Counted from the stretch's first letter, positions 1 through 7,082 are shown. The stretch is DNA of 14,836 nt from Desulfonatronospira sp. (GCA_003563255.1 PWSL01000170.1:1-14836); one strand, 5' to 3'. Numbers and translations are program-made. Notes: generated by a model from the letters alone, not told the origin.

Positions 1-303
1 ACATTACAGCGACACATAATTTATGCTGGATGGGGACTGGCGTAACAGTTTGGCCATTTGCATGTGGCATGGGGACTGGCTCTCCCAGCCCTTGCTTGTT
101 CCCAGGCTCCAGCCTGGGAACATCGCTTTTTTGTGGCTCCAGCCACATTTTTAAGAAGCGGCTGGAGCCGCAAGAACTAAGCGTACCCAGGCTGGAGCCT
201 GGGAACAAGCAAGGGCTGGGAGAGCCAGTCCCCATGCCACATGCAAATGGCCAAACTGTTACGCCAGTCCCCATCCAGCATAAATTATGTGTCGCTGTAA
301 TGT
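1..303. repeat. Near-perfect 303-bp inverted repeat
   Basis: Positions 1-121 are the reverse complement of 183-303 with one mismatch (119 against 185). The 61-nt centre (122-182) holds two smaller palindromes: TGTGGCTCCAGCCACA at 132-147 and GCGGCTGGAGCCGC at 158-171. Each arm ends inward in a 24-nt GTTCCCAGG...CCTGGGAAC palindrome (98-121 and 183-206), so the element is built from nested dyads. The outer edge coincides with the window start, so it may extend further left. A frame open across 30-338 is a by-product of the repeat. The identity of the arms points to recent duplication or gene conversion. The function is unknown: it could be a non-autonomous mobile element (MITE or REP-composite) or a structured transcript. 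Parts recur at 9191-9243 and 14734-14787. Confidence 0.9.
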
Positions 304-310
304 CAGATTA

Positions 311-339
311 TGGACCTGCAAATGCAGGAAATGTATAAT
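311..339 (+). promoter_or_regulatory. Candidate sigma70-type promoter for the 431 gene
   Basis: TGGACC (311-316, four of six matches to TTGACA) is followed after 17 nt by a perfect TATAAT (334-339). This would start transcription near 346 and give a leader of about 85 nt. A small dyad, CCTGCA/TGCAGG (315-320 and 323-328), lies between the boxes. A second imperfect dyad at 366-392 (AGTAAAT...ATTTACT) lies just downstream and could be an operator. This is inferred from sequence match alone. Confidence 0.35.
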
Positions 340-430
340 TCTGCAGCAATTCATTTCTATTTTTTAGTAAATACCGTAAGTATTAATTTACTCATTAAAC
401 AAAAAACACTTCATCAACATTGATTCAATC

Positions 431-1270
431 ATGGAAACACAAAAAATTAAAGAAACCATCAAAAGAGAACTGCCCCGACTGGTTCAAGAGGATCCTGTCA
501 TCAGGAATCTGATCCTGGAACTATCCAGAACTGAGTTTGTTGACAAAAAGCAGGCTCAGGACTGGTTTCAGCAGACACTGGCTGAGATGCGCAATGAAAG
601 GGAAAGACAGGACAAAAGGTGGGAAGCGTGGGAAAGGAGATGGGACCAGAACCAGGCAGAGCAGGCTCAAAAGTGGGAACTTTGGGAAAAGAGATGGGAG
701 AAGTTCCAGACAGAGCAGGCTCAAAAGTGGGAACTTTGGGAAATGAGATGGGAGAAGTTCCAGACAGAGCAGGCTCAAAAGTGGGATGAACAGCATAGAA
801 AATGGGAAGAAATGTCCCGCAGGCTTGAAGAAAACCAAAAGGCCATTATTGCTCTTGATAAAAAGCTTGACCGCTCCATCGGTGCCCTGGGTGCCCGCTG
901 GGGCTTGAAGTCGGAAAATACCTTTCGAATGGCCTTGGCCGGTGTTCTTGAGGATAGTTTCGGAGTTAAGGTTATGAACATCACAGTTGTTGATCATGAA
1001 GGTGAGGTTTTCGGACGTCCTGAGCAGGTTGAACTGGATATTATCATCAAAAACGGACTGCTTATCATCTGCGAACTCAAATCATCCATGAGCAATGCGG
1101 ATATGCATATCTTTGAGCGCAAGGCCAGGTTTTACGAAAAAAAACATGGTCAAAAGGCTGACCGGCTCATGGTCATATCCCCTATGATTGATCCCAGAGC
1201 AATGCAGGTAGCAAATGCACTCAACATTGAAACTTACAGTGACTCTATAAATGTAGAATCCATTCGCTAA
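431..1270 (+). CDS. Coiled-coil protein with C-terminal PD-(D/E)XK nuclease-like domain (DUF3782-like)
   Basis: This is a 279-residue protein in two parts. Residues 1-58 are a charged helical N-terminus. Residues 59-130 are four 18-residue repeats of the type EQAQKWELWEKRWEKFQT, rich in W, E, K and Q, followed by more coiled coil to about 150. Residues 155-279 form an alpha/beta domain with VELDIII (D203) and ICELKSS (E215, K217), the D...ExK signature of the PD-(D/E)XK nuclease superfamily, then IFERKARFYEKKHG and a conserved-looking VISPMID strand. This arrangement matches the DUF3782-type families known from cyanobacteria, archaea and other microbes, whose substrate and role are not established. 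The active-site triad looks intact, so DNA cleavage is possible but unproven. No signal peptide or membrane segment is seen. The start ATG has no clear Shine-Dalgarno sequence. The gene stands alone between repeat-rich regions, which suggests an accessory gene. Confidence 0.8.
   Translation: METQKIKETIKRELPRLVQEDPVIRNLILELSRTEFVDKKQAQDWFQQTLAEMRNERERQDKRWEAWERRWDQNQAEQAQKWELWEKRWEKFQTEQAQKWELWEMRWEKFQTEQAQKWDEQHRKWEEMSRRLEENQKAIIALDKKLDRSIGALGARWGLKSENTFRMALAGVLEDSFGVKVMNITVVDHEGEVFGRPEQVELDIIIKNGLLIICELKSSMSNADMHIFERKARFYEKKHGQKADRLMVISPMIDPRAMQVANALNIETYSDSINVESIR
605..820 (+). repeat. 54-bp in-frame tandem repeat inside the nuclease-like gene
   Basis: Four 54-bp units begin at 605, 659, 713 and 767. 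Units 659-712 and 713-766 differ at one base only (AAAAG against AAATG, changing K to M). The outer two units are diverged: the 767 unit keeps the first 20 nt (GAGCAGGCTCAAAAGTGGGA), and the 605 unit keeps mainly the protein pattern. The near identity of the inner pair implies recent duplication. Each unit adds 18 residues to the coiled coil without breaking the frame. Confidence 0.9.
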
Positions 1271-1281
1271 GATATTCTAAC

Positions 1282-1296
1282 GCGGGCTTTGCCCGC
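1282..1296 (+). terminator. Hairpin just after the nuclease-like gene, possible weak terminator
   Basis: GCGGGC (1282-1287), loop TTT, GCCCGC (1291-1296) form a six-pair GC stem 11 nt after the stop codon. No T-run follows (AACCCAAAAA), so it is not a classical intrinsic terminator. It could protect the 3' end, or simply be one of the many short palindromes in this region. Confidence 0.3.
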
Positions 1297-1356
1297 AACC
1301 CAAAAACATATTCTCACGCAAAGGCGCAAAGGTCGCCAAGGAAGACAGGATAATTT

Positions 1357-1393
1357 TTTTCATTTGTCACTCGTTTCGAGTGACAAATGAAAA
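1357..1393. repeat. 37-bp perfect palindrome flanked by CGCAAAG-type repeats
   Basis: Two 17-nt arms (1357-1373 and 1377-1393, TTTTCATTTGTCACTCG and its complement) surround a TTT loop without mismatch. On the left lies CACGCAAAGGCGCAAAGG (1317-1334), and on the right the inverted counterpart ACTTTGCGTGCTTTGCC (from about 1408), so the palindrome sits in a larger imperfect inverted repeat. The T-run precedes the stem rather than following it, on either strand, which argues against an intrinsic terminator. Confidence 0.85.
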
Positions 1394-1806
1394 GGCAGCC
1401 TCTTAAACTTTGCGTGCTTTGCCTGCCCAAAAGTGGCCCCTTCGGGGCATCATCCGGTTAATCCTTGCAGGACGCGTTGAGCACGGGGACTGGCTCTCCC
1501 GGCACTTATTTTTGAAAATCCAACGAGTGCGGGGGTGCCTGCCCCCTGCTTTAGCTGAATGGTTACTCCAGTCTTTACTCTGAAACCATGGAAGTCAGGT
1601 CTCAGGCGGGGGATTAAGCTTATCTTGCATTTCAAAAAACCAAGATCCGTACACCTGACCACGATGCTGTTTAATTAATGCTGCCTTTCTATTTGCCTCG
1701 TGTTTAAAGCGGAGTCAATAGTCAACTGGAAAATCAGACCAGATTCAGCGCTGTGCACGACAGCGAAACAAGCAGGCTCTGGTTCTTAACACATCAAGAC
1801 GGCCTG

Positions 1807-1870
1807 GGGACAGTCCCACAGTCACGCCAAAGGCCTGGTGCCAGTAATCAATACCGAGGACCCCCTGAAT
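1807..1870. repeat. Diverged copy of the GGGGACAGTCCC/CCTGAAT dispersed repeat
   Basis: This copy begins GGGGACAGTCCCACAG, continues through GGCCTGGTGCC and ends ACCGAGGACCCCCTGAAT. The same order of blocks (GGGGCACAGTCCCC, AGGCCTTGTGCC, ATCGAGGATCCCCTGAAT) occurs at 1970-2029, and a shorter version at 14439-14482, so it is a repeat family rather than chance similarity. Confidence 0.7.
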
Positions 1871-1939
1871 TGATAGGCCTGTGCCCTGCCTTCCAAAGGC
1901 ATTGATCTATAATGTACTATCCGTTAAGGTGCTTTTGTT

Positions 1940-2029
1940 GTAACCATTCAGAGGGGGCAGGTACCGGCCGGGGCACAGTCCCCAGGCCTTGTGCCGTTAG
2001 TCATCATCGAGGATCCCCTGAATGGTTAC
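1940..2029. repeat. Boxed element bounded by 12-bp inverted repeats
   Basis: GTAACCATTCAG (1940-1951) and its exact complement CTGAATGGTTAC (2018-2029) bound a 90-bp segment. Inside is a nested dyad: GGCC (1966-1969), GGGG...CCCC (1970-1983), GGCC (1985-1988). CTGAATGGTTAC also occurs alone at 1555-1566, and with one change at 14471-14482. The terminal inverted repeats suggest a small non-autonomous mobile unit, but no target-site duplication could be confirmed by eye. Confidence 0.7.
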
Positions 2030-2099
2030 CTTTTGATAATGTTCATTGCTGCTCACCTGAAAACAGCTCAACCGGATTCCCGGTCCAGTAAAACATCAC

Positions 2100-2128
2100 C
2101 TGACAATAATGCTTTATAGAAGTATATA
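2100..2128 (+). promoter_or_regulatory. Candidate promoter for the small-protein/LUD operon
   Basis: CTGACA (2100-2105, five of six matches to TTGACA) is followed after 17 nt by TATATA (2123-2128). The alternative TATACT at 2125-2130 has a 19-nt spacer. Transcription would start near 2135, leaving a leader of about 165 nt before the ATG at 2301. In that leader GCAGG (2194-2198) can pair with CCTGC (2206-2210), followed by TCCTTTTTCT, which resembles a weak attenuator. All of this is inferred from sequence. Confidence 0.35.
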
Positions 2129-2300
2129 CTGCGCCGACCAGAAAAAGATAAGCGGCAGCTATTACACCACGATTGCCAGATGCGTGCGGCTTTGCAGGCA
2201 CTTTCCCTGCTCCTTTTTCTCCTCGGAAGACATTGATGATTATATAGCTCAAGGGCTGATTGCCCGGGAATTTGCAGGATTTAAAACCAGGAGGACAAAG

Positions 2301-2519
2301 ATGTACCTGTTCAGGAAAAAAGACGGTTCCCTTGAAGAGGCCCCGCAGGATTTCGACCCCAAAGAACCGGACTGGAGCCGGATGCAGGAAGTCCAGGAAG
2401 TACTGTTCATCAGCAAGATCCTGGTGCCGCAACTGAAGCTGGTTCCCAAGACCATGCAGGGAGCTGAAGAAAAAAAATCAGCTTCAACGGATTCCAAGGG
2501 GACAAAAAAGGATAAGTAA
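2301..2519 (+). CDS. Small hypothetical protein, 72 residues, upstream of the LUD gene
   Basis: This gene is not recognised. The ATG at 2301 is chosen because AGGAGG at 2289-2294 lies six bases ahead of it, an ideal ribosome binding site. The frame is open back to 2061, but the earlier ATG at 2109 has no Shine-Dalgarno sequence and falls inside the candidate promoter. The product begins MYLFRKKDGSLEEAPQDFDP, has one hydrophobic stretch around residues 33-48 (EVLFISKILVPQLKLV) and ends in a very lysine-rich, probably disordered tail (residues 56-72). It has no signal peptide and no cysteine. The stop codon lies 12 nt before the LUD start, with that gene's Shine-Dalgarno sequence in between, so the two are almost certainly co-transcribed. 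It may be an accessory partner of the LUD protein. If the start at 2109 were used instead, the protein would have 136 residues. Confidence 0.6.
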   Translation: MYLFRKKDGSLEEAPQDFDPKEPDWSRMQEVQEVLFISKILVPQLKLVPKTMQGAEEKKSASTDSKGTKKDK

Positions 2520-2531
2520 CAGGAGGCAAAA

Positions 2532-3185
2532 ATGGGCAAAGAGATCAGAGACTTCTGGGACATGAGGCTGTTGCGGGTACGGGAAAACCTGCGGGCCAAC
2601 AATTTTGACTGCCGTCTGGCTGAAAGTCCGGCCCGCGCCTGTGCCATGGTTCTGGACGAGATTATTCCCGAGACCGGGCCTGCATCCTTATCCTGGGGCG
2701 GTTCCGCAACATTCAAGGATTCCGGTCTTTACGAGCAGCTCAAAAACAGAACCGATATGCAGGTGATGGACACATTCGACAAGAGCCGCGGGCCTGAAGC
2801 CGTCCTGGAGATGAGACGACGGGCGCTGCTGGCGGACCTCTTTATTACAGGCACCAACGCTGTCACCGAGCAGGGATACCTGGTCAACCTGGACATGATC
2901 GGCAACCGGGTGGGAGCCCTGGTCTTCGGCCCCAGAAAAGTGGTCATACTCTGTGGACGCAACAAGATAGTCGGTGACCTGGAACAGGCCATGGAGCGTA
3001 TCAAGACCTACAGCGCCCCGGCCAATGCCCTGCGTCTGCAGAAAAAGACCCCCTGCATCAAAACCGCTTACTGCCACGACTGCGAGAGCCCGGAACGTAT
3101 CTGCAACGTATGGACCATTACGGAAAAGTCTTTCCCCAAGGATCGCATCTGCGTTATACTAATTAACGAGGATATGGGGCTTTGA
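2532..3185 (+). CDS. LUD-domain protein (LutC/YkgG, DUF162 family)
   Basis: This is a 217-residue soluble protein of the LUD (lactate utilisation) family. Members such as LutC act with iron-sulfur subunits LutA and LutB in lactate oxidation in Bacillus. Stand-alone members like this one are common in anaerobes and their exact role is not settled. Diagnostic motifs are SWGGSAT (residues 54-60), the LFITGTNAVTEQGYLVNLD stretch (103-121), GNRVGALVFGP (124-134) and KVVIL. The C-terminus carries a cysteine cluster, C175-x5-C181-x2-C184-x6-C191, in PCIKTAYCHDCESPERICN, a possible metal site. The start is firm: AGGAGG at 2521-2526 lies five bases before the ATG. No lutA or lutB homologue is seen nearby. 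The upstream 72-residue gene is in the same operon, and dnaE follows after 138 nt, possibly by read-through. Confidence 0.85.
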   Translation: MGKEIRDFWDMRLLRVRENLRANNFDCRLAESPARACAMVLDEIIPETGPASLSWGGSATFKDSGLYEQLKNRTDMQVMDTFDKSRGPEAVLEMRRRALLADLFITGTNAVTEQGYLVNLDMIGNRVGALVFGPRKVVILCGRNKIVGDLEQAMERIKTYSAPANALRLQKKTPCIKTAYCHDCESPERICNVWTITEKSFPKDRICVILINEDMGL

Positions 3186-3323
3186 TGGCCAGGGGCATGG
3201 AGCTTGGAGCATGGGGAAATACTTGTGAGGGGACTTTCCCCGGGTTTCGCGGCATGGGGCGTAGAGCTTTCAGCTTTGAGCCTTGGCCATAAACCTGTAA
3301 ATCTGGAATTATCCGAGATATCA
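3186..3323. other. LUD-dnaE spacer with short repeats
   Basis: The spacer holds GCATGGAGC/TTGGAGCATGGGG repeats (3195-3216) and the dyad GGGGA-CTT-TCCCC (3229-3241), which can also pair as GGGGAAA (3213-3219) with TTTCCCC (3235-3241). It is open in the dnaE frame from 3204, but its translation resembles no polymerase sequence. No convincing promoter was found. Confidence 0.55.
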
Positions 3324-6300
3324 ATGTCTGATTTTTGTCATTTACATTGTCATACCGAGTACAGCCTCCTGGACGGGGCCATCAGGATAACCGACCTGTG
3401 CGCCCGGGCCGTGGACCTGGGCATGCCGGCAGCGGCCATCACCGATCACGGCAACATGTTCGGAGCTCTGAACTTCTACCTGGAGGCCAAAAAGTACGGC
3501 ATCAAACCCATCATCGGCTGTGAGGTCTACCTGGCCCACACTCACCACCAGGACCGGGAACAGCTGCGCTACCATCTGGTACTTCTGGCCATGGACAGGC
3601 AGGGGTACCACAACCTGATCAAAATCGTAACCAGGGGATGGCTGGAAGGCTTCTATTACAAGCCCAGGGTGGACAAGGACATCCTCAGGGAGCATAATCA
3701 GGGTCTTATCTGCCTTTCCGCCTGCCTGCAGGGAGAGGTGCAGCATGTATTGCGCCGTCAGGGCTACAGCCGGGCCAGGGAGACAGCCCGACAATACGCG
3801 GATATATTTCCGGGGCGCTTTTACCTGGAGCTGGAGGCCAACGGCATCCCGGAACAGATGGAAGTAAACGCTCAGCTGCTGGAGATGTCCGGGGATACAG
3901 GTCTGCCCCTGGTGGCTACCAATGACTGCCACTACCTGGGGCCTGACGATGTCCAGGCCCACGATATCCTGCTGTGTATCCAGACCAACACCAAAGTCCA
4001 GAACGATTCCAGGCTGCGTTTTGACACCGATCAGCTTTATTACAAGTCAGTGGAGGAAATGGAGAAGGAATTCGCCCACTGCCCCCAGGCACTGGAAAAT
4101 GTCCAGGAAATAATAAAGCTCTGCAACCTGGAAATAGAGACAGACACCTTTCATTTTCCCCGGTACACACCCACCAGGGAAAGCACCCTGGACCAGGAAT
4201 TCATAAGCCTTTCCCGGGAAGGGCTGGAGCAAAGATTCCAGGAACTGCCCTACAGCGTGGACCAGGAGCATTACCGGCAGCGCCTGGAGGAAGAACTGGA
4301 GATAATCTGCTCCATGGGATTTCCGGGTTATTTTCTCATTGTCCAGGATTTCATCAACTGGGCCAAGTCTCAGGACATTCCAGTGGGACCCGGCCGGGGC
4401 TCGGCCGCCGGGAGCCTGGTGGCTTACGCCCTGCGCATCACAAATCTGGACCCCATCCGCTACACCCTGCTCTTTGAGCGTTTTCTTAACAAAGAGCGGG
4501 CCAGTATGCCGGATATCGACGTGGATTTCTGCTACGATCAGAGAGAAAAGGTCCTGCGTTACGTGGCGGACAAGTACGGCCGTGACAGCGTGGCCCAGAT
4601 AACCACCTTCGGGACCATGAAGGCCCGGGCCGTGGTCCGGGACGTGGGCCGGGCCCTGGGCATGAAGCTCTCCCTGACGGACAGGATAGCCAAGCTCATC
4701 CCTGAAGAGCTCAAGATGACCATTGACAAGGCCATAGATCAGGAGCCGGACCTGCGCAAAATGGTGGACGAGGATGAAGAAGTGGCCAGGCTCATGGACA
4801 TCTGCCGCCGCCTGGAAGGCCTGGTGCGCCACGCATCCACCCATGCCGCGGGCATAGTCATCTCCGACCGGGCTATGCAGGAGCACCTGCCCCTGTACCG
4901 CGGAAAAAAAGGGGAAGTTGTCACCCAGTTTGATATGAAGCGGGTGGAAAAAGTGGGGCTTATCAAATTCGATTTTCTGGGGCTCAAGACACTGACTGTC
5001 CTCAAGGATACCCTGGAACTGGCCGCCAGAAGCGGCAAAGACACCCCGGACCTGGACAGCCTGCCCCTGGAGGATCCGGAAACCTTCAAGCTCCTGGGCC
5101 GTGGCCTTACCGATGGAGTATTCCAGCTGGAAAGTTCAGGCATGCGCAAAGTCCTGGTGGACTTAAAGCCTACCTGTTTCGAGGACATCATCGCCCTTCT
5201 GGCCCTTTACCGACCAGGGCCCCTGGAAAGCGGCATGGTCACGGACTTTATCAAGCGCAAACACGGACAGATCCCTGTCGAATACCCCCATCCCGAACTT
5301 GAACCGGTACTCAAGGAAACCTACGGAGTCATTCTGTACCAGGAACAGGTCATGAAAATCGCCCAGGTCCTGGGCGGGTACTCCCTGGGGGACGGCGATA
5401 TCCTGCGCCGGGCCATGGGCAAGAAAGACCCAGCTGTAATGGCCACCCAGAGAAGCAAGTTTCTGCAGGGGGCCAGCAAGCACGGTGTTGACGAAGCTGT
5501 TGCAGAACATATCTTCAACCTGGTGGAAAAATTCGCCGGATACGGGTTCAACAAGTCCCACAGCGCCGCCTACGCCCTCATCTCCTACCAGACCGCCTAT
5601 CTCAAGGCCCATTTTCCACAGGAATTCATGGCCGCCCTCATCACCTCCGAAGTCAGCAACACCGACAAGGTCATAGCCCATGTAAACGCCTGCCGGGACA
5701 TGGAAATCACCGTCCTGCCACCCTGCATCAATTCCAGCCTGAATGAATTCAGCGTGGAGGACGGACATGTCCGTTTCGGGCTCTCAGGCATAAAAAACGT
5801 GGGTCGGGGGGCCATAGAGGCAGTTATAAAGGAAAGAAAAAAGAACGGGCTATATGAAAGCCTGCTGGACTTCTGCGAACGGGTGGGCTCACGCAAGGCC
5901 ACCAGGCGGGTCCTGGAGATGCTTGTCAAAAGCGGGGCCATGGACAACCTGGGCTGCTCCCGTCGCGGACTCCTGGCCGGGATGGACATGGCTGCAGCCA
6001 GGGCTCAGCGTTCCGCCAAGAACAGAAACAAGGGACAGCTGTCCATGCTGAGTCTGTTGGGGGAGGATACCTGCTCCGTCAAGGGCCTGGGACTGGACTG
6101 CCCCGAGAATAGCCTTGCAGAGTTTCAGGAAGATGAAAAGCTCAAGCTGGAAAAGGAAGCCCTGGGCTTCTACCTGAGCGGCCACCCCCTGTTGCCCTTC
6201 AGGCGGGACATCCAACGCCTCCAACTCAGCTCTGTCCAGCAGTGCCTGGAGCTTAAACCCGGCACCCAGGTTGAGCTGCCTGTGGTCATTGTGGGCAAAA

Positions 6301-6794
6301 AGGAGCATATCAGCAAAAAGGGCGATAAAATGGCCTTCTGCCAGATAGAAGATTTGACAGGCACGGCTGAAGTGATCATGTTCGGGGATCTGTATGTCAA
6401 CTGCAGGGAAGCGGTGAACAGCGAACAGCCTCTGCTTCTCAAGGCCAGGATCAGCAGTTACCAGGGGAATCAGTCTTCCAGCGAAGAAGACGGCGAGACA
6501 CCCAGACAGGTCAAGTTCACGGCTGAAAACGTATCTTACCTTGACCAGGCCATAGCCGACGGGGATCAACCAGTGCACATAGAGACCGCTCTCGAGGGTG
6601 AGCCCAGGCCTGAGTGGATAGATGATCTCAAGGGTCTTCTGACCAGGTATCCCGGGCGCATCCCGGTCTGCCTGGACCTGCACCTGGAAGACAGTACCCG
6701 ATGCAGGGTCATGCTGGGTCCCGGCTATTGCGTTAATCCAGACCGGGAATTCTGGAACGAGCTTGAAAAGCTCGGGATGGCCTGCAGGCAATAG
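3324..6794 (+). CDS. dnaE: DNA polymerase III, alpha subunit
   Basis: This is the replicative polymerase catalytic subunit, 1156 residues, close to the roughly 1160 of E. coli DnaE. Domains in order: PHP (1-210) with HLHCHTEYSLLDG, ITDHGN, GCEVYL, H84, SACLQGE and NDCHYL; the polymerase palm with GPGRGSAAGS (355-364), PDIDVDF (396-402) and KFDFLGLKTL (548-557), carrying the three catalytic aspartates; the fingers with ALYRPGPLESGM, LYQEQVM and GYGFNKSHSAAYA (739-751); helix-hairpin-helix repeats (about 815-885); a clamp-binding motif QLSMLSLL (905-912); and an OB fold (about 984-1072). The start is set at ATG 3324 because homology begins at once (SDFCHLHCHTEYS). The 40-residue extension possible from 3204 looks non-coding. 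The ribosome binding site is weak (GAGA at 3315-3318). The gene appears complete and functional. Confidence 0.97.
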   Translation: MSDFCHLHCHTEYSLLDGAIRITDLCARAVDLGMPAAAITDHGNMFGALNFYLEAKKYGIKPIIGCEVYLAHTHHQDREQLRYHLVLLAMDRQGYHNLIKIVTRGWLEGFYYKPRVDKDILREHNQGLICLSACLQGEVQHVLRRQGYSRARETARQYADIFPGRFYLELEANGIPEQMEVNAQLLEMSGDTGLPLVATNDCHYLGPDDVQAHDILLCIQTNTKVQNDSRLRFDTDQLYYKSVEEMEKEFAHCPQALENVQEIIKLCNLEIETDTFHFPRYTPTRESTLDQEFISLSREGLEQRFQELPYSVDQEHYRQRLEEELEIICSMGFPGYFLIVQDFINWAKSQDIPVGPGRGSAAGSLVAYALRITNLDPIRYTLLFERFLNKERASMPDIDVDFCYDQREKVLRYVADKYGRDSVAQITTFGTMKARAVVRDVGRALGMKLSLTDRIAKLIPEELKMTIDKAIDQEPDLRKMVDEDEEVARLMDICRRLEGLVRHASTHAAGIVISDRAMQEHLPLYRGKKGEVVTQFDMKRVEKVGLIKFDFLGLKTLTVLKDTLELAARSGKDTPDLDSLPLEDPETFKLLGRGLTDGVFQLESSGMRKVLVDLKPTCFEDIIALLALYRPGPLESGMVTDFIKRKHGQIPVEYPHPELEPVLKETYGVILYQEQVMKIAQVLGGYSLGDGDILRRAMGKKDPAVMATQRSKFLQGASKHGVDEAVAEHIFNLVEKFAGYGFNKSHSAAYALISYQTAYLKAHFPQEFMAALITSEVSNTDKVIAHVNACRDMEITVLPPCINSSLNEFSVEDGHVRFGLSGIKNVGRGAIEAVIKERKKNGLYESLLDFCERVGSRKATRRVLEMLVKSGAMDNLGCSRRGLLAGMDMAAARAQRSAKNRNKGQLSMLSLLGEDTCSVKGLGLDCPENSLAEFQEDEKLKLEKEALGFYLSGHPLLPFRRDIQRLQLSSVQQCLELKPGTQVELPVVIVGKKEHISKKGDKMAFCQIEDLTGTAEVIMFGDLYVNCREAVNSEQPLLLKARISSYQGNQSSSEEDGETPRQVKFTAENVSYLDQAIADGDQPVHIETALEGEPRPEWIDDLKGLLTRYPGRIPVCLDLHLEDSTRCRVMLGPGYCVNPDREFWNELEKLGMACRQ

Positions 6795-7082
6795 TGCTCT
6801 TATCCCAATTGGGACACAATTGGGACAGTCCCCGCGACAATAATTTTTTGGTTACTGAAATCTCTCATTAGCAAAACTGGTTGCCTTTGATCTGGTTAGT
6901 TCTTAGCGGGGACAGTCCCACTAAAAAATAAGTGCCGGGGTGCCTGTCCCCATAAACATGCAAGCATGGATTTTTTTCTTTTTTTTTCGAACCACGAACC
7001 AGGAACCGCTTTTAACGACCAACATGTTGTTCCGAAATTTGAGCTAAGCGCCTAAGCGCCTGACTCTCAAGTTATCTTGATC
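6795..7082. other. Intergenic repeats between dnaE and the ABC-F gene
   Basis: TCCCAATT (6803-6810) pairs with AATTGGGA (6818-6825) nine nt after the dnaE stop. The only T-run (6844-6849) is about 18 nt beyond, so terminator function is doubtful. GGGACAGTCCCC (from 6822) and GGGGACAGTCCCAC (from about 6907) are dispersed-repeat copies. AAAATAAGTGCCGGGGTGCC (from about 6925) matches in reverse the CCCGGCACTTATTTTT block at about 1498-1513. CGAACCACGAACCAGGAACC lies near 6990, and TAAGCGCC is repeated twice in tandem near 7045-7060. No convincing promoter was found. Confidence 0.65.

Larger units (their letters stand above)
1271..2099. other. Gene-free region rich in short palindromes and dispersed repeats
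   Basis: No credible gene is seen here on either strand. Open frames such as 1450-1662 on the minus strand lack a ribosome binding site and any recognisable motif. Features seen include the hairpin GCGGGCTTTGCCCGC (1282-1296), a 37-bp perfect palindrome (1357-1393), GCCCCTTCGGGGC (1436-1448), a GGGGACTGGCTCTCCC copy (1485-1500), GGGGGTGCCTGCCCCC (1531-1546), CGCTGT/ACAGCG (1749-1754 and 1760-1765), and copies of the CTGAATGGTTAC element. The stretch from about 1567 to 1745 shows nothing recognisable. Confidence 0.75.

Noticed and set aside
30..338. Open reading frame of 102 codons across the large inverted repeat
   Set aside because: It simply reads through both arms of the palindrome; it has no ribosome binding site and no motif.
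1357..1393. Intrinsic terminator
   Set aside because: The T-run precedes the stem on the + strand and is an A-run after it on the - strand, so neither direction gives stem plus U-tract.
2109..2300. 64-residue N-terminal extension of the small protein before the LUD gene
   Set aside because: ATG 2109 has no ribosome binding site and overlaps a plausible promoter; ATG 2301 has an ideal AGGAGG. Not fully excluded.
3204..3323. 40-residue N-terminal extension of DnaE
   Set aside because: The stretch is repeat-like (GCATGGAGC, GGGGACTTTCCCC), resembles no polymerase sequence, and homology starts exactly at ATG 3324.
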